64,000 nt of DNA, taken from positions 1 to 64,000 of the forward strand of contig JBBSJP010000015.1 of the NCBI GenBank assembly GCA_038257155.1. The letters run 5' to 3'. Shown piece by piece: positions 18,474-26,704 of this stretch; the stretch's first letter is position 1, and each line of letters starts with the position of its first letter. A model generated the notes under the pieces. It worked only from the letters and a program-made list of their open reading frames with translations. It did no database searches and had not been told where the DNA came from. The position numbers and the translations under genes were made by a program. The stretch comes from JANJTY01 sp038257155 (lineage in GTDB: Bacteria; Pseudomonadota; Gammaproteobacteria; Xanthomonadales; Xanthomonadaceae).

Positions 18474-18928
18474 GCCTGATCGCCCAGCAGGCGCGCGAAC
18501 TGGCGTCGCGTGGCGCTGAAGCGGGTCAGTTGCCAGATGCGTCGCGCTCGCCAGATCAGCACGAGCGCTCCCAGCAGTGCCAGCGAAGTTGCCACCAGAA
18601 GCGCCATCGGCCAGTCCAGGCCACTGCGATGCAGCAGGGCGACGAGCAGGGCCAATGCATAAAGCGCCGCTACCACCGCCAATCCAAACGCTGCAATTCC
18701 CAACAGCGCGGCACGCGGAGCCGCGGCACGCGCGAGCGCCAGCTCGGCTTCGGCCAAATCGGAAAGTGCACTGGCTGTATCGGCGGCGGCGCGCGCGGTC
18801 TCGCCGCCCTGTTCCAACAGGCGGCGAGCCGCGCTCGCCAGATCGGCTTGCCCGATGGTTCCAGAGTCCGGCTCGCGCGCCCCATCGGCGCGCGTGTCGG
18901 TCTCGGCGCTTGCTGCGCCCACGTGCAT
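18470..18928 (-). CDS. Holin-superfamily (YqjE-like) membrane protein (152 aa)
   Basis: A polar, Ala-rich N-terminal helix with many Glu residues (about 25-70) precedes two strongly hydrophobic segments (about 72-98 and 103-125) and a basic C-terminal tail. This is the layout of the Phage_holin_3_6/YqjE family. Despite the name, these are chromosomal inner-membrane proteins, not lysis proteins. Its ATG shares one base with the stop of the DUF883 gene (TGATG), and its own stop overlaps the next start, so the cluster is tightly coupled. Confidence 0.75.
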   Translation of the reverse strand: MHVGAASAETDTRADGAREPDSGTIGQADLASAARRLLEQGGETARAAADTASALSDLAEAELALARAAAPRAALLGIAAFGLAVVAALYALALLVALLHRSGLDWPMALLVATSLALLGALVLIWRARRIWQLTRFSATRRQFARLLGDQA

Positions 18929-19299
18929 CAGCGCCGTGCGATGCGTGACAGCAGGAAGCCAGCGGCGAACGCAATGCCGAAGGCCGCCAGCGGCTTTTCA
19001 CGAATCAGTGCCTGGCCGCTGTCGAGAAATGCGCGACCCTTTGACAGCGCGGCATCGACCGACTCGCGCGCCACCTGGCTCGCTTCCGCGGCGGCCTGTT
19101 TGCTGGCTTGGCCGGCTTCGCCGAGCTCATCCTTGACCGCCTCACCGCCAACTTTCAGTTCGCTGGCGGCGGCCTCGGCCGCGTGCCGGGCACTGACGCC
19201 GGCCAGACTGGCGGCAGTCTTGAGATGTGCGCCGGCCTCGCCCAGTTTGGCGCGTGCCGCGGCGGCGTGATCGGTATTGCTCAGGGCCTTGTCGCTCAT
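18928..19299 (-). CDS. DUF883 (YqjD/ElaB)-family protein (123 aa)
   Basis: Long Ala/Lys/Glu amphipathic helix ending in a single hydrophobic anchor plus basic tail (EKPLAAFGIAFAAGFLLSRI), the hallmark of the YqjD/ElaB family. E. coli YqjD tethers stationary-phase ribosomes to the inner membrane; that role is inferred here by homology only. The start at 19299 is supported by AGGAGA eight bases upstream. An upstream in-frame ATG at 19368 lacks such a site. It is first of four coupled genes with the holin-like, YqjK-like and AI-2E-family genes. Confidence 0.85.
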   Translation of the reverse strand: MSDKALSNTDHAAAARAKLGEAGAHLKTAASLAGVSARHAAEAAASELKVGGEAVKDELGEAGQASKQAAAEASQVARESVDAALSKGRAFLDSGQALIREKPLAAFGIAFAAGFLLSRIARR

Positions 19300-19592
19300 G
19301 ATGTGTCTCCTTTGTTGGTGCGGGATCCAGCATTGGCGCAATCGCATTGCTGCAATGACATTTGCCAAATCACGTGACGCAGGGTGAGTCTAGCGCGCGC
19401 AAGCTGAAGTGAGACAAACACCCCGGCATCGGCTGAACTTTGGGCTGCATGCGTTGAAGCGTGAGCGTCTGGCCATCCGGGCGGGCATGAACTGCGCGGA
19501 GGCCTGAACCGCAGGTTCGGCACCGGCTTGCAGGGTCCAGGCAATCGTCGAAGATGTACACCGGCCGGCCCCCAGGTAGACGATCACGTGTG

Positions 19593-20216
19593 ATGCAGCA
19601 GGAATTACTTCCACGAGGACACGCTTCACGGCAGTTGCGATGCATCGACCTGCCCGACAGCGACGTGCTGTTGCAGCCGGGGTGGCTCGACTCCCACGAC
19701 GCCACGGCGGCCATGCAGGCGCTTCGCGAGGAACTGCCCTGGGCCCGGCATCGCATCCAGATGTTCGGTCGTGAGGTGCTCACCCCGCGCCTGTGCGCCT
19801 GGGTCGGCGATCCCGATGCCAGCTATACCTACTCGCGCACCCACTTCGTGCCCTTGCCGTGGACGCCTGCATTGCGCAGCTTGCGCGAACGACTGCAGCG
19901 CGAGGGCATCGGTCGTTTCAACAGCGTGCTGGCCAACCGCTATCGTGACGGCAGCGACTCGATGGGCTGGCATTCCGACGATGAAGGCGAGTTGGGGCCG
20001 CAACCAGTCATCGCCTCGATCAGCCTCGGCGCGACGCGTCGCTTCCGCCTGCGCCATCGCACCGATCCCTCGCAACGCGTTGAACTGATGCTGGAGCACG
20101 GCAGCCTGCTGCTGATGCGCGGCGCAACGCAGGCCAACTACCGCCACGACCTGCCGAAGACGGCGCGACCGGTGGGGGAGCGGATCAATCTGACGTTTCG
20201 CTGGATAATGCCCTGA
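19593..20216 (+). CDS. alkB: AlkB-type 2-oxoglutarate/Fe(II) dioxygenase (207 aa)
   Basis: DNA/RNA alkylation-damage repair dioxygenase that removes N-alkyl groups from bases by oxidative demethylation. Iron ligands are visible as His127 and Asp129 (WHSDDE) and distal His185 (NYRHDLPK). RINLTFR carries the 2-oxoglutarate-binding Arg. The substrate-lid region FNSVLANRYRDGSDSMGWH matches the ALKBH2/3-like branch. Starts at 19554 and 19593 are both possible; 19593 fits the usual N-terminus better. It stands alone on the plus strand, converging on the beta-propeller gene 23 bp downstream. Confidence 0.9.
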   Translation: MQQELLPRGHASRQLRCIDLPDSDVLLQPGWLDSHDATAAMQALREELPWARHRIQMFGREVLTPRLCAWVGDPDASYTYSRTHFVPLPWTPALRSLRERLQREGIGRFNSVLANRYRDGSDSMGWHSDDEGELGPQPVIASISLGATRRFRLRHRTDPSQRVELMLEHGSLLLMRGATQANYRHDLPKTARPVGERINLTFRWIMP

Positions 20217-20239
20217 TCCGGGAGATGGGCCCAGCAGTT

Positions 20240-22753
20240 CTACTCGAATCCGTCGCCATACAGACGCTTCAGCTTGGCAACGAACACATCGCGATAACCC
20301 CCGATCCGTCCGCGGTCGACGCGCCAGCCGCCGCTGAAGCTGGTGAACGCCAGCACATCTCCGTTGGCCGAGAGATCGGACAACTCGCTGCCCTGCGGTC
20401 CTTCCGTTCCGAATCGGTCGGTGTCAACTCGACTCATGCGATCCAGCAGGCGGTCGTAAACGAAGATGTCCGAGCGTCCGTTGCTGTCTCCTTCGACCAG
20501 GCAATCAGCTTCGGAACTGAACGCCAGAAAGCGACCATCGCCCGAAAGGCTGGGCGCCCAGCTCCGTCGCCCGATCTGGCCTGGAGCCAGGAGGCAACGC
20601 GATACCTCCATCGGGGTGTCGAGCAGAAGGTCGTAGAGCAGCATGCGGGGCGCACTTGGCCAGCCAGATTCCCAGTGAAACGCGGCAACAGCCAACCATC
20701 GACCGTCATCGGACAGGCTGGGGATCGCGTGCGGATCGAAGTAGAAGCCTGGTAGCAATTGTCGAATCTCGCCTCCAGTCCGATCGATGACATAGAGCCC
20801 TGAAGCGTAGTCAGTGATACTGATGTGGCTCGGGTCGTAATGGGTCAGGAACACGATCGCGCTTGAATCGTTCGAGATGCCGGCATGTACGACCTGGCTG
20901 AGGATGGGTTCACCCAGGCGCGTCATGCGTCCCATGCGTTCGGTCACACCGTTGCCCACATGGTGAAGGAACAGGTCGCGACGGCCTGGATGACCGTCGG
21001 GGGCCAGATCCAAGGAAGCCGATTCGAAGGCGACAAATTTTCCATTTCCTGAAATCGCAGGAGCCAGACTGGCCGAGTCGCCTTGCGCCCCTGCACCCGA
21101 GATGCTTATCCGTTGGATGTGTTCGGATTCGCGGTCCAACAAGAAGACGTCCGAGACGCCGTTGCTGTCGCCCGGCACCAGATTGCTCGACGCTGAAGTG
21201 AACGCGACCCATCGTCCGTCCGCCGAGATGGATGCTTGATGGCTGCGGCCATTGCCTGGAGTGCCCTGCAGAGACCGGCTGAGCAAGTGGTTTCGACCCT
21301 CGTCGACCTCGTACAGGAATACGTCTTCCATGCCGTTGTCGTCGTTGGTCACCAGGTTGGATGCGGAAGAGCTGAACACGACGAGATCGCCCGCGGCGCT
21401 TGTGCGTCGCCCGCAACACCCAGCCAGTGTCGACATGCCGTTGCCTGCGGCAGGAAGCGGTTCGCCTGCCGCGAAATTGATGCGCTCGGTGCGCTGCAAG
21501 CGATGGTCGCGGATGAACAGATCGCTCAGGCCGTTGGTGTCGCCGTCTACCAGGTTATCCGCGCCGGAGCTGAACACGGACATCGATCCGTCTCCGGCCA
21601 GGGAATGGTATGAAGCGAGGCCCCAGCCGTTGCCGGCTTCGCCTTCTGGGGTTTGGCAGATGCGTTCGGTGGTACCGGTCAGCCGATCTCGCACGTAGTT
21701 GCGCTGCACTGGCCCCTGGTCTCCGGACTCGGCGATGCCGGTTGTGCGAAAGCTGACGAAGCGACCATCGTCGGACAGGCCGGCCGGAAAGCTGTCGCCT
21801 TCGATCCGACTGCCTGCCAGATCCAGGCTGACACGCTCGGTGGTTCCCAGTTCGCGGTCGTGAATGAACACATCCTCGTGGCCGTTGGTGTCTCCGGCGA
21901 CGAGCTCTAACGTTGAGGACGCAAAACTGATGAAGCGGCCGTCGCGGGAAATCGACGGTTCATAGACATACTCGCGAGGAGCTGCAGAGGACATGTCGAT
22001 GCGCGTGGTGGTGCCCGACTGTCGGTCGCGCAACAAGGCATTGCTTTCTTCATTCCAAATGCTTTGCGTGATGAAAACGACGTATCTGCCATCGCCTGAA
22101 ATGGCTGCTCGTTCATTGGTATTGGCACCGACGATCCCATCGTTTGGGGCGATGTTCGCGATCTCGAGCGTTTCGGATTCGATCTCGTAGACCAAAACCA
22201 ATGACGATGGGCTCGCCTGAGCGCTGAAGACCACGAATCGGCCATCGTCGGAGAGTGAGGGCCAGGATGTACGGTGCACTGTCTGTCCGAACAGTACATC
22301 CGCGCTGAGTTGGCGAGTGGTTCCCGTCTGACGATCGCGCAGAAAAACATCCTCATGCCTTGCCCCTGGGCCGGAAACCAGGTTGGTGGCTAATGAAGTG
22401 AACACCACGAAGCGACCATCGCCGGAGACGTGGGCCACATAGGTGGGACCATTCGCCTGCTGGCCATGATCGCCGAGATTGACCCGCTCGATGGTTCCTT
22501 GCTCACGATCAATGAGAAAGGTATCGAGCGTTCCGTTGGTGTCGCCAGGTACCAGGTTGGAGGCAAGCGAGGCGAACACGACGAACCGCGCATCGGCCGA
22601 GAGCACGGAGATGCCCACCTGGCCATCCGCTTGCGGATCCCACATGGTCTCGCCTGGGGCCGCGCTCGCGACATGCAGCGCATGGACTTCGCCTCTCACC
22701 GGCCCGTGCCAGGCTGCGGCCAACAGGACGAGAAAGGCGAGTCGCGCCTTCAT
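20240..22753 (-). CDS. Secreted TolB/PD40-type beta-propeller protein with DGFE C-terminus (837 aa)
   Basis: The signal peptide starts at MKARLAFLVLLAAAW, so I place the start at 22753; an upstream ATG at 22840 would bury the signal. The body is a run of PD40/WD40-like blades. Each block repeats a pattern of SxDGRFVVF, a NLVPGDTNG-type turn (also NLVSG, NLVDGDTNG, NLVTNDDNG, NLVPGDSNG, CLVEGDSNG) and DVFLxDR. The last residues are RLYGDGFE. No catalytic motif is visible, so binding or surface display is more likely than enzymatic action. Its promoter region is shared with the divergent thr operon. Confidence 0.8.
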   Translation of the reverse strand: MKARLAFLVLLAAAWHGPVRGEVHALHVASAAPGETMWDPQADGQVGISVLSADARFVVFASLASNLVPGDTNGTLDTFLIDREQGTIERVNLGDHGQQANGPTYVAHVSGDGRFVVFTSLATNLVSGPGARHEDVFLRDRQTGTTRQLSADVLFGQTVHRTSWPSLSDDGRFVVFSAQASPSSLVLVYEIESETLEIANIAPNDGIVGANTNERAAISGDGRYVVFITQSIWNEESNALLRDRQSGTTTRIDMSSAAPREYVYEPSISRDGRFISFASSTLELVAGDTNGHEDVFIHDRELGTTERVSLDLAGSRIEGDSFPAGLSDDGRFVSFRTTGIAESGDQGPVQRNYVRDRLTGTTERICQTPEGEAGNGWGLASYHSLAGDGSMSVFSSGADNLVDGDTNGLSDLFIRDHRLQRTERINFAAGEPLPAAGNGMSTLAGCCGRRTSAAGDLVVFSSSASNLVTNDDNGMEDVFLYEVDEGRNHLLSRSLQGTPGNGRSHQASISADGRWVAFTSASSNLVPGDSNGVSDVFLLDRESEHIQRISISGAGAQGDSASLAPAISGNGKFVAFESASLDLAPDGHPGRRDLFLHHVGNGVTERMGRMTRLGEPILSQVVHAGISNDSSAIVFLTHYDPSHISITDYASGLYVIDRTGGEIRQLLPGFYFDPHAIPSLSDDGRWLAVAAFHWESGWPSAPRMLLYDLLLDTPMEVSRCLLAPGQIGRRSWAPSLSGDGRFLAFSSEADCLVEGDSNGRSDIFVYDRLLDRMSRVDTDRFGTEGPQGSELSDLSANGDVLAFTSFSGGWRVDRGRIGGYRDVFVAKLKRLYGDGFE

Positions 22754-22866
22754 TGTGTGCGGAAACCTTGGGCGGGGGGCTGCTGCGACCGTTGGACTCG
22801 CATGACTTCCAGTGATCACGTCCTCATCGCATTGCAGCATGCCACCTCAGGTGTGAATGCGGACCC

Positions 22867-22896
22867 TTGACAAATTCCCGCGCAATCAAGCAGTGT
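22867..22896 (+). promoter_or_regulatory. Candidate thr operon promoter
   Basis: A perfect TTGACA at 22867-22872 is followed, with an 18-bp spacer, by a weak -10 candidate (CAGTGT, 22891-22896). Transcription would begin close to the leader ORF, so the leader could be leaderless or use the internal ATG at 22913. The -35 is convincing and the -10 is not. Confidence 0.4.
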
Positions 22897-22903
22897 CGGC
22901 GCC

Positions 22904-23008
22904 ATGCCTGTGATGACGCACTGCAGCACTGTTGTTTCCGCCCTCGTGGCGGCGACGTCCATTACCGGTACCGGTACCACTACCGCAACGCGGTGCGGTC
23001 CGGCCTGA
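22904..23008 (+). CDS. thrL: Threonine operon leader peptide (34 aa)
   Basis: Short ORF just upstream of thrA. Nine of its 34 residues are Thr, and a run near the end (ATSITGTGTTTATR) holds seven of them together with one Ile codon. The leader ends with TGA at 23006. Thr- and Ile-rich leaders control thr operons by ribosome stalling when charged tRNA is scarce; here that role is inferred from composition and position. An internal ATG at 22913 is an alternative start. It is followed 38 bp later by the hairpin region before thrA. Confidence 0.8.
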   Translation: MPVMTHCSTVVSALVAATSITGTGTTTATRCGPA

Positions 23009-23046
23009 GCTGATCCTTCCCTCAACGCCCCCGCACCGCCAGCACC

Positions 23047-23100
23047 GGCGGCGGGGAGCATCCCGCCGCCAGGCGGTCGGGGCCAACTTTCGGAGCCCCG
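23047..23100 (+). promoter_or_regulatory. thr attenuator hairpins and thrA ribosome-site stem
   Basis: GGCGGCGGGG (23047-23056), loop AGCA, then TCCCGCCGCC (23061-23070) forms a 10-bp stem with one G-U pair. No U-run follows, so it is not a textbook terminator. A second stem, CGGGGC (23078-23083) with GCCCCG (23095-23100), abuts the thrA ATG and partly covers its GGAG ribosome site at 23092-23095. The sequence therefore fits attenuation acting on translation, or a Rho-assisted variant, at least as well as intrinsic termination. Confidence 0.6.
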
Positions 23101-25587
23101 ATGATCGATTCGACCGCAGACCAGACTGACGCCAAACCGGTAGCGCACAAGTTCGGCGGCTCTTCCCTGGCCGATGCCGGGCGGATCGCGGGCGTCGTGG
23201 AAATCCTCGAGGCGCGTACTGATCCCGCCCTGGTCGTGGTGGTGTCGGCGATGAAGGGCGTAACCGATGCACTCATCGATCTAGCCCAGCTTGCTGCGCG
23301 CGGTGGTGCCGGCTGGAACGCGGCCTGGGAATCACTGCGCGAGCGTCACCAGCTCGCCGCACGCGCGCTGGCGCCTGGTGACACGCAGCTGGAGACCGAC
23401 ATCGGCCGCGAGTTCCGCAGCCTGGCCGATGTGCTGCATGCCCTGGCCCTGCTGGGTTCGCCAGGCGAGGACGCGCTGGCCTGGGTGTCGGGCCTCGGCG
23501 AAGTGCTGAGTTCTCGCTTGCTGCAGGCGGCCTGGCTGCGGCGCGATCCCGACGTGCTGCGGCTTGATGCACGCGAAGTGCTGGTGGTGCGGCACGAGGC
23601 GCTTGGCGCGGTGGTCGACTGGGATGCCAGCGCGCGGCGTCTGGCTGAATGGCGCGCGGGCCGCACCCTGCACAAGCTGGTGATAACGGGATTCGTCGCG
23701 CGTCTGCGCGATGGCCGCGCCACCACGCTGGGACGCAACGGCAGCGACTATTCGGGATCCATCTTTGCCGCGCTGTTCGAAGCCAGCGAACTGCATATCT
23801 GGACCGACGTGGACGGCATCTACAGCGCCGATCCGCGCTTCGTGCCCGAGGCCACGCGCATTCCGGCTCTTAGCTACGATGAGGCTTGCGAGCTGGCCTA
23901 CTTCGGCGCCAAGGTGATCCATCCGCAGACCCTGGCGCCGGCCATGGCGCGCGGCATTCCGATCCGCCTGCGCAGTACGTTTTCGCCGACCGATCCGGGC
24001 AGCCGGATTGCCGAGCATTCGCCCGACCAGCCGCCGGTCAAGGGACTTTCCGCGGTCGATGGCCTGGCCCTGGTGACGGTCGAGGGCGCTGGCATGATCG
24101 GCGTGCCGGGTACTGCCGAGCGTGTATTCGGTGCCCTGCATCGCGCCGGGGTGTCGGTCAGCATGATCTCGCAGGGTTCGTCCGAGCATTCGATCTGCTG
24201 CGTGGTGCGCGCCGAAGCGGCGGATCTGGCCGTTGCGGCCTTGCAGGAGACCTTTGCCGCCGAGCTGCGGCGCGGTCAGCTGCAGCAGGTGCATGCCGAA
24301 ACCGGCATCAGTGTGCTGGCAGCGGTGGGCGAAGGCATGGCCGGCACGCCAGGCGTAGCGGCGCGCCTGTTCAATGCGTTGGCGCGCGCGCGCATCAATG
24401 TGCGCGCCATCGCGCAGGGCTCGTCGGAGCGCAATATTTCCGTTGCGGTGTCGCAGTCCGAAGCGGCTCGCGCGCTGCGGGCCGCGCACGCGGGTTTTTA
24501 TCTGTCGCCGCAAACCGTATCGGTCGGATTGATTGGCCCGGGGCAGGTTGGCGCGGTGCTGCTGCAGCAGATCCGCGAAGCCGCCGGACGCCTGACGCGC
24601 GAGGCCGGCCTCGACGTGCGTTTGCGTGGCATCGCCGGGAGCAGTCGCCAGGTGCTGAGCGAATCGGGCCTGGAACATGAGGGCTGGCGAAAGGCGTACG
24701 GGGAAAGCGTTGATGCGCTCGACCTCGATGCCTTCGGCGCACACATCAAGGCCGAGCCCTGGCCACACGCAGTGATCATCGACTGCACCGCCTCCGATGC
24801 GGTGGCCGAGCGTTATCCCGAATGGCTGGCGGCCGGCATCCACATCATCACGCCCAACAAGCGCGCCGGCGCCGGTGATGCGCAGCGCTATGCAGCGATC
24901 CGCCAGGCGCAGGAAGCCAGCGGCGCACGCTTTCGTTACGAGGCCACGGTCGGCGCCGGCCTTCCGGTGATCGGCACTCTGCGCGACCTGCTCGATACCG
25001 GCGACGAGGTGTTCGAGATCGACGCCGTGCTGTCCGGCACCCTGGCCTGGCTTTGCAACCGTTTCGACGGCAGCCGGCCATTCTCCGAACTGGTGCTGGA
25101 GGCCAAGGCGCTGGGCTATACCGAACCCGATCCGCGCGATGATCTGTCGGGCACCGATGTGGCGCGCAAGCTGGTGATCCTTTCGCGCGAAATGGGCATG
25201 GATGTGGGCCTGGATGCCGTCGCGGTGGAAAGCCTGGTGCCGGCGTCGCTGGCGCCGCTGTCACGCGAGGGGTTCCTGCAGCGCCTGGCCGAGATGGATG
25301 CGCCGATGCAGGCACGCCTGGTCGCGGCGCAGGCCGAAGGCAAGGTACTCCGCCATGTCGCGCATCTGGATCGCGCGGGCGGATTGCGCGTGGGCCTGGC
25401 CGCGCTGCCGGCGGATCATGCCTTCGCCCATCTGCGCCTGACCGACAACGTGGTGCAGTTCCGTACGCGTCGTTACGACGCCAACCCGTTGATCGTGCAG
25501 GGGCCCGGCGCGGGGCCCGAAGTAACGGCGGCGGGGGTGTTCTCGGATCTATTGCGGCTCGCGGCCAATTTAGGTGCGCGGTTGTGA
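23101..25587 (+). CDS. thrA: Bifunctional aspartate kinase / homoserine dehydrogenase I (828 aa)
   Basis: Catalyses the first and third steps of the path from aspartate to threonine. The N-terminal aspartokinase (about 1-300) carries KFGGSSLADAGRI and the substrate-binding GFVARLRDGRATTLGRNGSD. A tandem ACT region (about 310-465, VEGAGMIGVPGTAERVFGAL and VGEGMAGTPGVAARLFNALA) is the usual site of threonine feedback. The homoserine dehydrogenase half (about 475-828) has the NAD(P) fold start VGLIGPGQVG and ATVGAGLPVIGTLRDLL. Length matches the fused E. coli type. It heads thrABC and is preceded by thrL and hairpins. A 184-bp gap full of palindromes separates it from thrB. Confidence 0.97.
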   Translation: MIDSTADQTDAKPVAHKFGGSSLADAGRIAGVVEILEARTDPALVVVVSAMKGVTDALIDLAQLAARGGAGWNAAWESLRERHQLAARALAPGDTQLETDIGREFRSLADVLHALALLGSPGEDALAWVSGLGEVLSSRLLQAAWLRRDPDVLRLDAREVLVVRHEALGAVVDWDASARRLAEWRAGRTLHKLVITGFVARLRDGRATTLGRNGSDYSGSIFAALFEASELHIWTDVDGIYSADPRFVPEATRIPALSYDEACELAYFGAKVIHPQTLAPAMARGIPIRLRSTFSPTDPGSRIAEHSPDQPPVKGLSAVDGLALVTVEGAGMIGVPGTAERVFGALHRAGVSVSMISQGSSEHSICCVVRAEAADLAVAALQETFAAELRRGQLQQVHAETGISVLAAVGEGMAGTPGVAARLFNALARARINVRAIAQGSSERNISVAVSQSEAARALRAAHAGFYLSPQTVSVGLIGPGQVGAVLLQQIREAAGRLTREAGLDVRLRGIAGSSRQVLSESGLEHEGWRKAYGESVDALDLDAFGAHIKAEPWPHAVIIDCTASDAVAERYPEWLAAGIHIITPNKRAGAGDAQRYAAIRQAQEASGARFRYEATVGAGLPVIGTLRDLLDTGDEVFEIDAVLSGTLAWLCNRFDGSRPFSELVLEAKALGYTEPDPRDDLSGTDVARKLVILSREMGMDVGLDAVAVESLVPASLAPLSREGFLQRLAEMDAPMQARLVAAQAEGKVLRHVAHLDRAGGLRVGLAALPADHAFAHLRLTDNVVQFRTRRYDANPLIVQGPGAGPEVTAAGVFSDLLRLAANLGARL

Positions 25588-25613
25588 TTGGCACGATTCG
25601 ACGTGCTCGCAGC

Positions 25614-25725
25614 GGCGGATCGAGATCCGCCCCCCAACAACGCGGCCCTGCATCTGGAGGGCGGATCTTGATCCGCCATCGCCGGGAGGCCACGCTCGCG
25701 GCCGGAGGGCCGATCTTGATCGGCC
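25614..25725. repeat. Three REP-like 18-bp palindromes between thrA and thrB
   Basis: GGCGGATCGAGATCCGCC (25614-25631), GGCGGATCTTGATCCGCC (25660-25677) and GGCCGATCTTGATCGGCC (25708-25725) are each palindromic apart from the central two bases. They are spaced 46 and 48 bp apart centre to centre. The shared core is GATCnnGATC flanked by GC arms. They look like repetitive extragenic palindromes inserted inside the operon. They could cause partial termination or alter mRNA decay between thrA and thrBC. Confidence 0.85.
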
Positions 25726-25771
25726 GTTGCGATCCAATTGAAGCCGCTACCGATCTGAAAAGGGCTCAACC

Positions 25772-26704
25772 ATGAACCACGCCCTGGCCTTCGCCCCCGC
25801 CAGCGTCGGCAATGCCGCGGTCGGTTTCGATTTGCTCGGCCACAGCCTGGCCGGTCCGGGTGATCGTGTGCGCGCAAAGCGCAGCGCGCAGCCCGGCGTG
25901 CGCATTACCGCCATCACTGGACTGCCGCTTGACCTGCCCCGCGACCCGCTGCGCAACACCGCAGGCGCGGCTGTCGCTTCGCTGTTGGCCGCGACTTCGC
26001 CGGGCTTCGGCATCGAGCTGGAGATCGAGAAAGGCATCCCGCTGGGGTCCGGGCTGGGCGGGTCGGCGGCCTCGGCTGTCGCGGCACTGGTCGCCGCCAA
26101 TGCCCTGCTGGATGCGCCGCTGCCGCGTGCCGCGCTGTATCCGTTTGCACTTGATGGCGAACAGGTTGCCAGCGGTGGCCGGCATGGTGACAACGTCGGC
26201 CCGCAGTTGATCGGCGGCCTGGTGCTGACTACACCCGATCGGCTGATACCGGTGCCGGTTCCGGCCGAGCTTCGCTGTGTCTTGCTGCATCCGCCGCAGG
26301 TACTGGAAACACGCGCTGCGCGCGCGGTGCTTTCCGCGCCCTATGCGCTGGGCGAGTTTGTCGCGCAGAGCACTGCCCTGGCCCTGGTGCTGGCCGGCTG
26401 CTGGCGCAACGAGGTCGAGTTGATCGGCGAAGGCTTGCGCGACGTGCTGGTCGAGCCGCGGCGCGCACCATTGATTCCGGGATTCTTCGCGGTCAAGCAG
26501 TCGGCGCTCGATGCCGGCGCCTTGGGGGCCAGCATTTCCGGCGCGGGACCGAGCGTCTTCGCCTGGTGCCTGGATTCGCAGGCCGAACAGGTCGCCGACG
26601 CGATGCGCGCGGCGGGTGCAACGCAGCATGGTGCCGGGCGCTGCAGTCTGTGGATTTCTCCGGTCGCCGGGCCGGCCGCCGAGGTGATCGAATGCACTAT
26701 GTAA
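25772..26704 (+). CDS. thrB: Homoserine kinase (310 aa)
   Basis: GHMP-family kinase that phosphorylates homoserine to O-phosphohomoserine. The ATP-binding loop IPLGSGLGGSAAS lies near residues 87-99 and the C-terminal GASISGAGPSVFAW is the third GHMP motif. It is the second structural gene of thrABC. Its stop (26702-26704) lies inside thrC, a 13-bp overlap that implies coupled translation. The final residues IECTM come from this overlap. Confidence 0.96.
   Translation: MNHALAFAPASVGNAAVGFDLLGHSLAGPGDRVRAKRSAQPGVRITAITGLPLDLPRDPLRNTAGAAVASLLAATSPGFGIELEIEKGIPLGSGLGGSAASAVAALVAANALLDAPLPRAALYPFALDGEQVASGGRHGDNVGPQLIGGLVLTTPDRLIPVPVPAELRCVLLHPPQVLETRAARAVLSAPYALGEFVAQSTALALVLAGCWRNEVELIGEGLRDVLVEPRRAPLIPGFFAVKQSALDAGALGASISGAGPSVFAWCLDSQAEQVADAMRAAGATQHGAGRCSLWISPVAGPAAEVIECTM

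Noticed and set aside
18474..19001. N-terminal extension of the YqjK-like gene
   Set aside because: It would overlap the holin-like gene in another frame; the short form has clean 4-bp overlaps on both sides.
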